Shown one piece after another: positions 17,878 through 26,827 of a DNA stretch of 64,000 bases; position 1 is the stretch's first letter, and each line of letters starts with the position of its first letter. This DNA comes from Ferruginibacter sp. (GTDB taxonomy: Bacteria; Bacteroidota; Bacteroidia; Chitinophagales; Chitinophagaceae). A program made the translations under genes and the position numbers. Where the stretch lies: NCBI GenBank assembly GCA_030831945.1, contig JAURKC010000030.1, positions 110,767 through 174,766 on the forward strand, given 5' to 3'. A model generated the notes under the pieces. The model was not told where the DNA came from, did not search any database, and saw nothing but the letters and a program-made list of their open reading frames with translations.

Positions 17878-18510
17878 CTATTCATTACAAATTCCCACTC
17901 TGTGCTGTAAGTATTCATTTTTGTTTACTTCTTTCAGTATGAATAGGGCTAGGTCTGCGGCAATAATCTTATTTGAGTCGGGGTTGGGGGCAAAATCTGA
18001 GCTGGTGATAAAATTACCCGTTGGATCTGAATCGATGATATCAGGGGGACAGACCATAGTCCAATCCAGCATCGAGGCATTTAAGTATTGATAAGCTTTT
18101 AGATGTTCCCTACTTATGGGTAAAAATTTGGCTGGAAAGTCAGGTAAGTCCATAATTAAGCGGTCTTTGTTAGCATGAAGAATACTCCTTTCACCTACAG
18201 CAACAATCCTTTTAATATGGGCTTTTTGCATTTGGGCAATGATATTTTTCATACCTAGGGATCTTGTCAGATCAGCGCCCTTGGAATCACCGCCAATTGA
18301 GGTAATCACCGCATCAGCGCCTGTAATTGCTTCATAAACCTGTTCCTGATCAAATAAGGCCCCTTGAACGAGCTCTAGCTGGTCGTTTTTAGGTAGATCG
18401 GCCGTAAAAACATTTCTACCAAATGCTCTAACCTGATGCCCATTATAAAGCGCTTGTTTAACCAGTTGAATGCCCAGTATTCCAGTAGCCCCAAAGATGA
18501 CAATTTGCAT
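17878..18510 (-). CDS. NAD(P)-binding oxidoreductase, NmrA/biliverdin-reductase-B-like
   Basis: A 210-residue atypical short-chain dehydrogenase. The dinucleotide motif GATGILG is at 7-13, an acidic/basic pattern ending RAFGRN suggests NADP(H) preference, and GADAVITSIGG follows near 64-74. It belongs to the SDR_a5/NAD(P)H-binding group that includes NmrA-like regulators and flavin or biliverdin reductases; the substrate is not predictable. It is the last gene before the trp leader and is divergent from it. Confidence 0.75.
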   Translation of the reverse strand: MQIVIFGATGILGIQLVKQALYNGHQVRAFGRNVFTADLPKNDQLELVQGALFDQEQVYEAITGADAVITSIGGDSKGADLTRSLGMKNIIAQMQKAHIKRIVAVGERSILHANKDRLIMDLPDFPAKFLPISREHLKAYQYLNASMLDWTMVCPPDIIDSDPTGNFITSSDFAPNPDSNKIIAADLALFILKEVNKNEYLQHRVGICNE

Positions 18511-18714
18511 AAATATTTATTATCTAGTAATAGATGAAGGAAAATATTTCAAGTTTAAATAAGCGGTTAAAATATGACTTAAAGTTGACTTCAAATTTAC
18601 TTAAATCTATTTAGCTTCAATTGCTATTGTAATATAGGCCTTCAATTCCTTGCCTGCAATAGGGCATTTTTTTAATTCAATTAAAAAAAAGTTTTTTTTT
18701 TAATAATTAGCCCT

Positions 18715-18722
18715 CATCTTTG
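18715..18722 (+). promoter_or_regulatory. Candidate -7 box of the trp operon (CATCTTTG)
   Basis: One mismatch to TAnnTTTG, ending eight bases before the leader-peptide ATG at 18731. It predicts a leader only a few bases long before trpL. Confidence 0.5.
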
Positions 18723-18730
18723 TAAAAGAA

Positions 18731-18784
18731 ATGAAAAATACAATTTTAAATAGCAATGGTTGGTGGTGGCAGTCAATATTTTGA
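18731..18784 (+). CDS. trpL: trp leader peptide with three consecutive Trp codons
   Basis: A 17-codon open frame (MKNTILNSNGWWWQSIF) with TGG TGG TGG at 18761-18769 and a TGA stop at 18782-18784. Its position 195 bases before trpE, followed by an antiterminator and a terminator, fits a classic ribosome-stalling leader. Ribosomes short of charged tRNA-Trp would pause at the Trp triplet and leave the antiterminator arm at 18785-18791 free; ribosomes that reach the stop codon would cover that arm and let the terminator form. Too short for standard gene calling. Confidence 0.88.
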   Translation: MKNTILNSNGWWWQSIF

Positions 18785-18848
18785 TGTGTCGATACGCTAT
18801 TGTATGTATAATATATTAAGGCCCCGACACAATGTGTTGGGGTTTTTT
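18785..18848 (+). promoter_or_regulatory. trp attenuator: antiterminator arm and terminator
   Basis: The seven bases TGTGTCG at 18785-18791, immediately after the leader stop codon, are a perfect complement of CGACACA at 18825-18831, which is part of the 5' arm of the terminator. The terminator stem pairs 18822-18830 with 18834-18842 (nine base pairs including one G-U, three-base loop) and is followed by six Ts at 18843-18848. The two structures are mutually exclusive, as attenuation requires. The remainder up to trpE at 18980 shows no further structure that I can support. Confidence 0.85.
18822..18848 (+). terminator. Attenuator terminator hairpin upstream of trpE
   Basis: CCCC-GACAC / GTGTT-GGGG stem with a three-base loop and a T-run, 132 bases before the trpE start. 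It ends leader transcription when tryptophanyl-tRNA is plentiful. Confidence 0.88.
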
Positions 18849-18979
18849 GTTACCTCCTAGGCTTTAGAACCAAGTTTCGATAGAGGTTAATTGAATTAAA
18901 ATTTTGATCATTTGCTCCTTCACCTGGTTCCGACAAAGGGTGGGGACTTTAAAGTAAAAGCCTTCATTGGCTGAGAAAT

Positions 18980-20398
18980 ATGAAAAAAATAACTATAAAC
19001 ACCAATTACAAACCACTTCTGGCAGATGTCTATACTCCAGTAGGAATTTACTTGCGACTAAGGGATAGGTTTAGGGACACTATTTTACTAGAAAGTTCTG
19101 ATTATCATGCAGGTGAAAACAGCTATACTTTTATTGGTATTAATGCCATTGCTGGTATAGAAATAAGAACAGCCAATACCATCGAATATAAACTTCCTGG
19201 ACAAAGTCCTGAAAAGTCAACAATTTCAAGTCCTTCCAAAGTACCTGACCTTTTATGGGATTTTATGCAGCGATTTGAAATTAGTTCAAATGTCCCTAAA
19301 CCCATCAATGTTGCTCAAGGGTTATTTGGCTATTGTACCTATGATGCGGTTCAGTTTTTTGATTCCATCAAGTTAGAAAATGGAAATCAGCAGGCTGGTG
19401 TTGATATACCGCTGATGCGTTATCGATTGTATCAATACGTTATAGCTATTAATCATTTTAAAAATGAATTATTCATTTGTGAAAATGCTATTGATGGTAT
19501 AGAAAGTGATATTGATTCTATCGAAAGTCTTATAAAAAGTAAAGATGTACCAACATTTCCCTTTTCTTCAAATGGCATAGAGCATTCTAATCTAACTGAT
19601 GCAGCCTATATAGCAATGGTTAAAAAAGGTATTGCCAGTTGCCTAAGAGGGGATGTATTTCAGATAGTTTTGAGTCGAAGATTTCAGCAATCCTTTTCTG
19701 GAGATGAATTTAATGTGTATCGTGCATTGAGGAGTATAAACCCAAGTCCATATTTATTTTATTTTGATTATGGTGATTATAAACTGATGGGTTCATCCCC
19801 CGAGAGTCAACTGATCGTTCAAAATGGTAGGGCGGTAGTTCATCCAATTGCGGGTACATTTAAAAGAACAGGTAATGATGAAACTGATAAGGCTTTAGCT
19901 ATTCAATTGGAAAATGATCCTAAGGAAAATGCAGAGCATGTGATGCTAGTTGATCTGGCAAGAAATGATTTAAGCCGAATGTGCAGTGAGGTAGAGGTGA
20001 CTCAATATAAAAAGGTAAATTATTATTCTCATGTTATTCATTTGGTAAGTGAGGTGGTAGGTAAAGTCGTCGCAGAAACCAATCCATTTAAGTTATTGGC
20101 AGTAAGTTTTCCAGCAGGCACTTTAAGTGGAGCACCAAAATTTAAGGCAATGCAATTGATCAATGAGAATGAACCAACGGGCAGAAGTTATTATGGAGGT
20201 GCTATTGGATATATGGGTTTTGATGGAACATGCAACCATGCAATAATGATCCGTACTTTTTTAAGTAAACAAAATACACTTTTTTATCAAGCAGGAGCTG
20301 GTATAGTGGCTGCTAGTAGTCCAGAAAGTGAGTTGCAGGAAGTGAATAACAAATTGAATGCTTTAAAACAGGCCATTGTAATGGCACAAAATATTTAA
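18980..20398 (+). CDS. trpE: Anthranilate synthase component I
   Basis: Converts chorismate to anthranilate with ammonia supplied by TrpG; first committed step of tryptophan synthesis. At 472 residues it has the normal length. The Trp feedback motif LLESS is at 36-40. The chorismate-binding region shows GSSPESQL, HPIAGTFKRTG, AEHVMLVDLARNDLSRM and the PAGTLSGAPKFKAM segment. The stop is two bases before trpG, so the two subunits should be translationally linked. Control is by the leader attenuator at 18731-18848. Confidence 0.96.
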   Translation: MKKITINTNYKPLLADVYTPVGIYLRLRDRFRDTILLESSDYHAGENSYTFIGINAIAGIEIRTANTIEYKLPGQSPEKSTISSPSKVPDLLWDFMQRFEISSNVPKPINVAQGLFGYCTYDAVQFFDSIKLENGNQQAGVDIPLMRYRLYQYVIAINHFKNELFICENAIDGIESDIDSIESLIKSKDVPTFPFSSNGIEHSNLTDAAYIAMVKKGIASCLRGDVFQIVLSRRFQQSFSGDEFNVYRALRSINPSPYLFYFDYGDYKLMGSSPESQLIVQNGRAVVHPIAGTFKRTGNDETDKALAIQLENDPKENAEHVMLVDLARNDLSRMCSEVEVTQYKKVNYYSHVIHLVSEVVGKVVAETNPFKLLAVSFPAGTLSGAPKFKAMQLINENEPTGRSYYGGAIGYMGFDGTCNHAIMIRTFLSKQNTLFYQAGAGIVAASSPESELQEVNNKLNALKQAIVMAQNI

Positions 20399-20400
20399 TA

Positions 20401-20970
20401 ATGAAGATATTAGTATTTGATAATTATGATTCGTTTACCTATAATCTGGTGCACTTAGTTGAAAAAATTATGCAGCAAAAGGTGGATGTATTTCGAAATG
20501 ACCAGATTGCATTGGAAGAGGTGAAAGCTTATGATAAAATAATTCTTTCTCCAGGACCTGGTATTCCAGAAGAGGCAGGTTTGTTATTACCGCTGATAAA
20601 GGAATATGCATCTAGTAAATCTATATTGGGAGTTTGTTTGGGCCATCAAGCTATCGGAGAAGCTTTTGGAGGAACTTTGGTTAATCTCGATAAAGTATAT
20701 CATGGTATTGCAACGCCAATAAGCATTACCAACCCATCGTCGCAAATTTTAAAGGGACTGGGTAATTCAATTGAAGTGGGTCGTTATCATTCATGGATCG
20801 TAAGTGAAAAAGATTTCCCAGCAGAACTTGAAATTACTGCATTAGATTCCAATGGTTTCATTATGGGATTGCAACATAAAAAATATGATGTTCAAGGAGT
20901 GCAATTTCATCCAGAAAGTGTACTAACAGTGGATGGCGAAAAAATGATGCGCAATTGGCTTGGTTTGTAA
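20401..20970 (+). CDS. trpG: Anthranilate synthase component II (glutamine amidotransferase)
   Basis: Class I glutamine amidotransferase that feeds ammonia to TrpE. The 189-residue length is right for an unfused TrpG. The nucleophile is Cys79 in GVCLGHQAIGE, and the His-Glu of the triad are in QFHPESV near the C terminus; the oxyanion region SPGPG is at about 50-54. It could also serve PabB in folate synthesis, as single TrpG/PabA proteins do in many bacteria. Confidence 0.94.
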   Translation: MKILVFDNYDSFTYNLVHLVEKIMQQKVDVFRNDQIALEEVKAYDKIILSPGPGIPEEAGLLLPLIKEYASSKSILGVCLGHQAIGEAFGGTLVNLDKVYHGIATPISITNPSSQILKGLGNSIEVGRYHSWIVSEKDFPAELEITALDSNGFIMGLQHKKYDVQGVQFHPESVLTVDGEKMMRNWLGL

Positions 20971-21030
20971 TATCGAAATTGATCTATCAGGTAGGAGGTA
21001 ATTATATAAAAATTAATTTAAGTAGAAGGG

Positions 21031-22017
21031 ATGAAAAAAATATTAAATTTTTTATTTGAGCACAAAACGCTTTCAAGGGAACAAGCAAAAGAAGTGCTGA
21101 CTAATATTGCACAGGGGGTTTACAATGAAAGTGAAATCACTTCATTTATAACCGTTTTTTTGATGCGAACGATTACCATAGAAGAACTGCAGGGTTTTCG
21201 AGATGCACTTTTGGAATTGTGTGTTCGGATAGACTTGAATGGAATGGAGGTATTGGATATTGTAGGAACAGGAGGTGATGGAAAAAATACTTTTAATATT
21301 TCTACACTAAGTTGTTTTATAGTAGCGGGTACAGGAAATAAAGTCGCCAAGCATGGAAATTATGGAGCCTCTTCCATCAGTGGTTCAAGCAATGTAATGG
21401 AGCAGTTGGGCTATCAGTTTACCAATGATGTAGCCACCTTAGAAGATCAGTTAGCCACTGCGAATATTTGTTTTTTACATGCCCCTCTTTTTCACCCTGC
21501 TTTAAAAACAGTAGGCCCAATTCGAAGAAATTTAGGTATCCGTACTTTTTTTAATATGCTAGGTCCAATGGTGAATCCTGCATTTCCAAAGCATCAACTT
21601 GTTGGGGTTTATAATTTAGAAATGGCAAGAATTTATAACTATTTATTACAACCCACTGGAAATAATTTTACTATCATACATAGTCTTGATGGTTACGATG
21701 AAATTTCATTAACAGGAGATACTAAAGTAATAACTAATGAAGGGGAAAGAATATTTAGTGCGGAAGAGTTGGGGAATAGAGTTGTCAACCCAGAAGATAT
21801 TTATGGAGGAGACACTGTAGAACAAGCAGCTAAAATATTTATTGATATTTTGGAAGGAAAGGGGAGTTTGGCACAAAACGCTGTGGTATTAGCTAATTCA
21901 GCAATGGCCCTTCAGTGTACTGGACAATATAGTTCATATGATGAATGCTACCAGTTAGCAACAGAAAGTTTAGCAAGTGGTAAAGCTTTGGGAGTGCTTA
22001 AAAAGCTTTGTAAGTAA
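21031..22017 (+). CDS. trpD: Anthranilate phosphoribosyltransferase
   Basis: Joins anthranilate with PRPP to give phosphoribosyl-anthranilate. The 328-residue protein has the phosphate-binding signature VGTGGDGKNTFNIST near 76-90, then KHGNYGASSISGSSNVMEQLG. The Arg/His anthranilate contacts follow in HPALKTVGPIRRNLGIRTFFNMLGPM. It begins 60 bases after trpG. Confidence 0.96.
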   Translation: MKKILNFLFEHKTLSREQAKEVLTNIAQGVYNESEITSFITVFLMRTITIEELQGFRDALLELCVRIDLNGMEVLDIVGTGGDGKNTFNISTLSCFIVAGTGNKVAKHGNYGASSISGSSNVMEQLGYQFTNDVATLEDQLATANICFLHAPLFHPALKTVGPIRRNLGIRTFFNMLGPMVNPAFPKHQLVGVYNLEMARIYNYLLQPTGNNFTIIHSLDGYDEISLTGDTKVITNEGERIFSAEELGNRVVNPEDIYGGDTVEQAAKIFIDILEGKGSLAQNAVVLANSAMALQCTGQYSSYDECYQLATESLASGKALGVLKKLCK

Positions 22018-22075
22018 TTATTTTAATAAAGTGAGTTTGATTAGTTTGGACTAATTATAAATACCTAGAAACAGC

Positions 22076-22867
22076 ATGAATATTTTAGAAACCATTATTG
22101 CAAAAAAACATATTGAAGTTGCTAGTAATAAGGCGATGGTTAGCATAGAGGAGTTAAAGCAAAGCGATTTATTTAATCGACCTACTTTTTCGCTAAAACA
22201 TTTCCTACTGGATGAAAATAAAACTGGCATTATTGCTGAGTTCAAACGTCAATCCCCTTCTAAAGGAATTATTAATGGCACAGCAGATGTATTGGAGGTA
22301 ACTAAGGCCTACACAATGAATGGTGCAAGTTGTCTTTCAGTACTTACAGATGAACATTTTTTTGGAGGGTCTGAGCAAGATCTTCGGAAAGCTAGAGTCA
22401 ATAATATTCCAATTCTTCGCAAAGATTTTATAATAGATGAATATCAAATTGTTGAAGCTAGATCAATGGGAGCAGATGTGATTTTATTAATTGCTGCTTG
22501 TTTAACACCCAAAAGGGTAAAAGAACTGGCTGCTTTTGCAAAAAGTATTCAGCTAGAAGTTTTGCTAGAAATACATGCAGCCGAAGAGCTAGAACATATT
22601 TGCGATGAAACTGAGTTGGTGGGGGTAAATAATCGCGATCTAAAAACTTTTACTGTTGATATCAATCGATCAATTGAATTGAGCAAAAAAATACCTGCAG
22701 ATAAAATTAAAATTGCTGAAAGCGGTATTAATGATATTGAAACAATTCGTATCTTTCGTCAAGCTGGATTTAAAGGTTTTTTAATTGGAGAAAACTTTAT
22801 GAAGCAGCCTGATCCAACGATTGCTTTTGCCATTTTTGTTCAACAACTTAATGCAAAAGAAAAATGA
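22076..22867 (+). CDS. trpC: Indole-3-glycerol phosphate synthase
   Basis: Closes the indole ring from CdRP in a TIM barrel. The 263-residue protein shows the catalytic Lys pattern EFKRQSPSKG near 55-64, RKDFIIDEYQ near 110-119, and the late IAESGI loop and GFLIGENFM. It is monofunctional (not fused with TrpF). Its stop codon overlaps the first trpF start by four bases (ATGA at 22864-22867), a typical translational coupling. Confidence 0.95.
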   Translation: MNILETIIAKKHIEVASNKAMVSIEELKQSDLFNRPTFSLKHFLLDENKTGIIAEFKRQSPSKGIINGTADVLEVTKAYTMNGASCLSVLTDEHFFGGSEQDLRKARVNNIPILRKDFIIDEYQIVEARSMGADVILLIAACLTPKRVKELAAFAKSIQLEVLLEIHAAEELEHICDETELVGVNNRDLKTFTVDINRSIELSKKIPADKIKIAESGINDIETIRIFRQAGFKGFLIGENFMKQPDPTIAFAIFVQQLNAKEK

Positions 22868-23490
22868 GAGTAAAAGTGTGCGGCATCACTCAGGTAGAAC
22901 AGTTATCCATTTTACCTGAACTAGGCGCGGCATTTGCTGGACTAATTTTTTATCCTAAGTCGCCTCGTTATGTATTGCGACATATGACTACCAGTCAGAT
23001 AAAAAAAGAAACCACCACCAACAAAGTGGGTGTTTTTGTAAATGCGTCTATTGAAGAGGTGTTACAGATGGTGGATGAATGTAGACTTCATATGGTTCAA
23101 TTGCATGGAGATGAAACGCCTCGCTATTGTGAAAAGCTAGCAGATTATATTTCTGTTATAAAAGCTTTTCGAATCAGCGAATCTGATAATATAAGTTGGC
23201 GAATTAGAGAGTACAGTGAAGTGTGTGATATGTATTTGTTTGATACAGAGGGTGCGGGTTACGGAGGAACAGGCAAGAAATTTAACTGGGAAAAATTACA
23301 GGATGTGGAAGTGGGTAAACCTTATTTTTTAAGTGGTGGAATTGAGCCTACTGATGTAATTAAATTAAAAGAATTTCAAACAAAGCCAGAGGCTAAAGCG
23401 TTATTTGCTATTGATATCAATAGCAAATTTGAATCTTTACCTGGGATAAAAGATACAGAACTAATAAAAAATTTTATCAATCAACTATAA
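22864..23490 (+). CDS. trpF: Phosphoribosylanthranilate isomerase, copy 1
   Basis: TIM-barrel isomerase converting PRA to CdRP. The catalytic Cys7 is present in KVCGIT, the general acid Asp lies in YLFDTEG, and the VQLHGDE and GGTGKKFNW motifs are intact, so it appears active. The 208-residue length is normal. It overlaps trpC by four bases and is followed 18 bases later by a second trpF. The presence of two intact copies is unusual. Confidence 0.92.
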   Translation: MRVKVCGITQVEQLSILPELGAAFAGLIFYPKSPRYVLRHMTTSQIKKETTTNKVGVFVNASIEEVLQMVDECRLHMVQLHGDETPRYCEKLADYISVIKAFRISESDNISWRIREYSEVCDMYLFDTEGAGYGGTGKKFNWEKLQDVEVGKPYFLSGGIEPTDVIKLKEFQTKPEAKALFAIDINSKFESLPGIKDTELIKNFINQL

Positions 23491-23508
23491 TCATTAAATT
23501 AAGTGTCA

Positions 23509-24138
23509 ATGAATTTAAAAGTATGTGGGATTACTCAGCTAAAGCAATTGCAACAATTAGATGCATTGAATGTTGCCTATGCAGGTTTGATATTTCATAA
23601 AGCTTCTCCTCGCTATGTAGTCGATAAAATTTCTAAAGATGAATTAAAGGATACTGATTTTGATCTAAAGAAGGTAGGCGTATTCGTCAATGCTGAATAT
23701 GATGAAATTATGCAAAGGGTAGATGATTATGGATTAGATGTGGTTCAGTTACATGGGGATGAAACACCTGAATTGTGTGAAGAATTATCTGAAGACGTGG
23801 AAGTGATCAAAGCGTTTTCAATAAGTGATAAAATTACTTCGATTGATGATATGATTGTAGACTATGATGAAGTTTGTGACTATTATTTATTTGATAACGC
23901 TTCTAAAGATGGACAAGCAGGGGGCACAGGAAAAAAGTTTGATTGGAAATTAGTGAAGAAAAGTAAAATTGAAAAACCCTTTTTTTTAAGTGGAGGAATT
24001 AGTTTGGATGATTTGGAAATAATTAAATCATTTAAACATCCCGACTATTTTGGTATTGATGTGAATAGTAAGTTTGAAAAAAGTCCTGGTATAAAAGACA
24101 TGGCTTTATTGCTGCAATTAAGGCAAGGAATTAAATAA
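23509..24138 (+). CDS. trpF: Phosphoribosylanthranilate isomerase, copy 2
   Basis: A second TrpF-family protein of about 209 residues directly after the first. The ATG at 23509 puts the catalytic Cys in the usual position in MNLKVCGIT (the frame could also open at a GTG two codons earlier). The acid residue is in YLFDNAS, and the GGTGKKFDW phosphate loop and VQLHGDE are kept, so nothing indicates loss of activity. It differs in its middle from copy 1, being more acidic (many Asp/Glu at about 40-130). Either the copies are redundant or one has taken a related isomerase role. Confidence 0.9.
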   Translation: MNLKVCGITQLKQLQQLDALNVAYAGLIFHKASPRYVVDKISKDELKDTDFDLKKVGVFVNAEYDEIMQRVDDYGLDVVQLHGDETPELCEELSEDVEVIKAFSISDKITSIDDMIVDYDEVCDYYLFDNASKDGQAGGTGKKFDWKLVKKSKIEKPFFLSGGISLDDLEIIKSFKHPDYFGIDVNSKFEKSPGIKDMALLLQLRQGIK

Positions 24139-24176
24139 TTTATAGCCAACTAGGTTAAGCTATTTAAAAATATTTT

Positions 24177-24668
24177 ATGGTTACTGTAAGGAATGCAACT
24201 GAAGAAGATCTGCCGGCAATGTTGGAAATTTACAATGAAATTATCCTGAATACTTTGGCGGTATGGCATGAGCAAGCGCATACCCTTGCAATGAGAAAGG
24301 AATGGTTTGCATTAAAAAAAGAACAAGGTTTTCCAGTTTTGGTTGCTGAATCACAGGGAGTAATTCTTGGGTTTGCTACAATAGCTACTTTTAGACCTTG
24401 GTCTGGATTTAGATTTACGGTAGAGAATTCAGTATATGTTCGTCCAGAAAATAGAGGACAAGGTGTTGCAAAATTATTATTACCCGCTTTGATAGATGCA
24501 GCCAAGCAATTAAATATTCATGCAATAGTAGCAGGAATAGAAGCCACCAATGATATCAGTATAGCTTTGCATGAAAAATTTGGTTTTATTGAGGTAGCTC
24601 ATTTTAAAGAGGTAGGCTTTAAGTTTGGCAGATGGATGGACCTTAAATTTATGCAGCTGACACTTTGA
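24177..24668 (+). CDS. GNAT acetyltransferase, phosphinothricin/MnaT-like
   Basis: A 163-residue GCN5-related N-acetyltransferase. Its order of blocks matches the phosphinothricin acetyltransferase/amino-acid N-acyltransferase group (Pat, MnaT/YncA): VRNATEEDLPAMLEIYN at the start, the acetyl-CoA motif VRPENRGQGVAKLLL near 86-100, and IEATNDISIALHEKFGF near 121-137. The family acetylates amino acids and their analogues. It sits inside the trp operon between the second trpF and trpB, with 38 and 96 bases either side, all in one orientation. A role in tryptophan metabolism is not known; it may be an unrelated passenger. Confidence 0.82.
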   Translation: MVTVRNATEEDLPAMLEIYNEIILNTLAVWHEQAHTLAMRKEWFALKKEQGFPVLVAESQGVILGFATIATFRPWSGFRFTVENSVYVRPENRGQGVAKLLLPALIDAAKQLNIHAIVAGIEATNDISIALHEKFGFIEVAHFKEVGFKFGRWMDLKFMQLTL

Positions 24669-24764
24669 TTGATTTCAATTGTAATCAATTGATTTTTATA
24701 CAATGATTTTCTTTATAAAAAATATTATTAGTTCTCTTTGATGAGGATATAATTTAAAATGTAG

Positions 24765-25958
24765 ATGATGACAGTTCAACAAAACAATTTTTCTGTAGAC
24801 ACCCATGGATATTATGGAGATTTTGGGGGTGCTTTTATCCCTGAAATGCTTTATCCTAATGTAAAGCAGTTACAGGAACAGTACCTACAGATTATGAGTG
24901 ATCCTAGTTTTCAGGAATCTTTTCAGCAGTTATTAAAAGATTATGTAGGCCGACCAACTCCTTTATTTTTTGCTGAAAGATTGAGTCAAAAACACGGGGC
25001 TTCTATTTATTTGAAAAGGGAAGACCTTTGTCATACGGGAGCGCATAAAATTAATAACACCATTGGGCAAATATTACTTGCAGAAAGATTAGGAAAAAAA
25101 AGAATCATTGCTGAAACCGGTGCGGGTCAACACGGAGTAGCCACTGCTACAGTATGTGCGCTTAAGGGGGTAGAGTGTATTGTTTACATGGGTGAAAAGG
25201 ATATTGAGCGTCAGGCACCCAATGTTGCGCGTATGAAAATGTTAGGAGCAAAAGTGGTACCAGCAGTTAGTGGCAGTAAAACATTAAAAGATGCTACCAA
25301 TGAAGCGATCAGAGACTGGATTAATAATCCAGTTGATACACATTATATTATTGGAAGTGTAGTGGGTCCTCATCCTTATCCAGATATGGTGGCTAAATTT
25401 CAAAGTGTAATAAGTGAAGAAATAAAAAAACAGTTAATTGAAAAAACGGGTAGTCCTTATCCTACGCATGTGATAGCTTGTGTGGGTGGAGGAAGTAATG
25501 CAGCTGGTGCGTTCTATCATTTTTTAGATGACCTGTCGGTTAAATTAGTTGCGGTGGAAGCAGCTGGATGTGGTATAGCTAGTGGAATGAGTGCTGCCAC
25601 GACTCAACTGGGTAAACCAGGTATTTTACATGGAAGCAAAAGTTTGTTAATGCAGACCAATGATGGTCAGGTGATAGAACCGCACAGCATTTCTGCTGGA
25701 TTGGATTACCCTGGAATTGGTCCACTACATGCTCATTTATTTAAAAGCGGCAGAGGTACTTTTATGAGTGCTACTGATGAACAGGCGCTGCAGTCAGCTT
25801 TTGAAATCAGTAGAACGGAGGGCATTATACCTGCCTTAGAAACTGCGCACGCTTTTTCAGTATTGAATGATATTCATTTTGAAAAGACAGATGTGGTGGT
25901 TATCTGTTTGAGTGGAAGGGGAGATAAGGATTTGGATACCTATATGAAATATTTGTAG
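24765..25958 (+). CDS. trpB: Tryptophan synthase beta chain
   Basis: PLP enzyme that condenses indole and serine. The 397-residue protein is of the TrpB1 type that pairs with TrpA. Its PLP lysine is in the motif [15 protein letters not shown] stretch [14 protein letters not shown] near 87-100; the phosphate loop GGGSNAAG is near 240; and the C-terminal LSGRGDKDL is kept. Two start codons lie together (ATG at 24765 and 24768); the first is used here. Confidence 0.96.
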   Translation: MMTVQQNNFSVDTHGYYGDFGGAFIPEMLYPNVKQLQEQYLQIMSDPSFQESFQQLLKDYVGRPTPLFFAERLSQKHGASIYLKREDLCHTGAHKINNTIGQILLAERLGKKRIIAETGAGQHGVATATVCALKGVECIVYMGEKDIERQAPNVARMKMLGAKVVPAVSGSKTLKDATNEAIRDWINNPVDTHYIIGSVVGPHPYPDMVAKFQSVISEEIKKQLIEKTGSPYPTHVIACVGGGSNAAGAFYHFLDDLSVKLVAVEAAGCGIASGMSAATTQLGKPGILHGSKSLLMQTNDGQVIEPHSISAGLDYPGIGPLHAHLFKSGRGTFMSATDEQALQSAFEISRTEGIIPALETAHAFSVLNDIHFEKTDVVVICLSGRGDKDLDTYMKYL

Positions 25959-26010
25959 TTTTTATATTGTTAACTAAATTATTTAAACTGCAGAAAGTAT
26001 CAAAAATTTT

Positions 26011-26781
26011 ATGAATAGAATTGATTCGTTATTTAAGCAAAAAAAGCAGTCGGTATTAAATGTGTATTGCACTGCTGGATATCCTCAGTTGAACAGTATG
26101 GTAGAAGTACTAAGTTCCTTACAAGAAAATGGTGCTGATATTATTGAAATTGGAATGCCCTATAGTGATCCATTAGCAGATGGTCCTGTGATTCAGCAGA
26201 GTAATATGGTTGCCCTTGAGAATGGAATGAGTATTCCGGTTTTGTTTGAGCAATTGAAAAATATTCGTTCAACTATTCATCTACCCATTATTTTAATGGG
26301 GTACATGAATCCAATTTTGCAATTCGGACTTAAAAACTTTTGCGAAGCAGCGGCAGCGGTAGGGGTAGATGGTGTGATATTACCTGATTTACCTATGTAT
26401 GAATTCGAAAATGACTATCAACCTCTTTTTGATGAGCATGGTCTTAAATTTATTTTTTTAGTTACTCCGGAAACTGGAGAAGAAAGAATAAGGAAAATTG
26501 ACAGCCTTTGTAGTGGATTTTTATATGCGGTATCTTCTTCCTCCACCACTGGAAATAATAAAGCCATTGCAGATCAATCTACTTATTTTAAGCGATTGAA
26601 GGAAATGCAATTAAACAATCCAATTCTAGTTGGTTTTGGAATAAAAGATAAGGAAACCTTCCAATCTGCTTGTCAATATACCAATGGTGCTATCATTGGA
26701 AGTGCCTATATTAAGTCCCTGGAGGGGTCTACGAATATTCAACTTTCTACTAAAGAATTCTTAAATAATGTGCTAACATAG
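26011..26781 (+). CDS. trpA: Tryptophan synthase alpha chain
   Basis: TIM-barrel subunit that cleaves indole-3-glycerol phosphate and channels indole to TrpB. The 256-residue length is normal. The catalytic Glu and Asp are in IIEIGMPYSDPLADGPVIQ near 47-65, and the phosphate loop VGFGIKDKE is near 208-216. It starts 52 bases after trpB and completes the pathway set in the operon. Confidence 0.96.
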   Translation: MNRIDSLFKQKKQSVLNVYCTAGYPQLNSMVEVLSSLQENGADIIEIGMPYSDPLADGPVIQQSNMVALENGMSIPVLFEQLKNIRSTIHLPIILMGYMNPILQFGLKNFCEAAAAVGVDGVILPDLPMYEFENDYQPLFDEHGLKFIFLVTPETGEERIRKIDSLCSGFLYAVSSSSTTGNNKAIADQSTYFKRLKEMQLNNPILVGFGIKDKETFQSACQYTNGAIIGSAYIKSLEGSTNIQLSTKEFLNNVLT

Positions 26782-26827
26782 ATCCATATTATAAAAAAAA
26801 TTAAATTGCATTATTAAAATATTTGAA

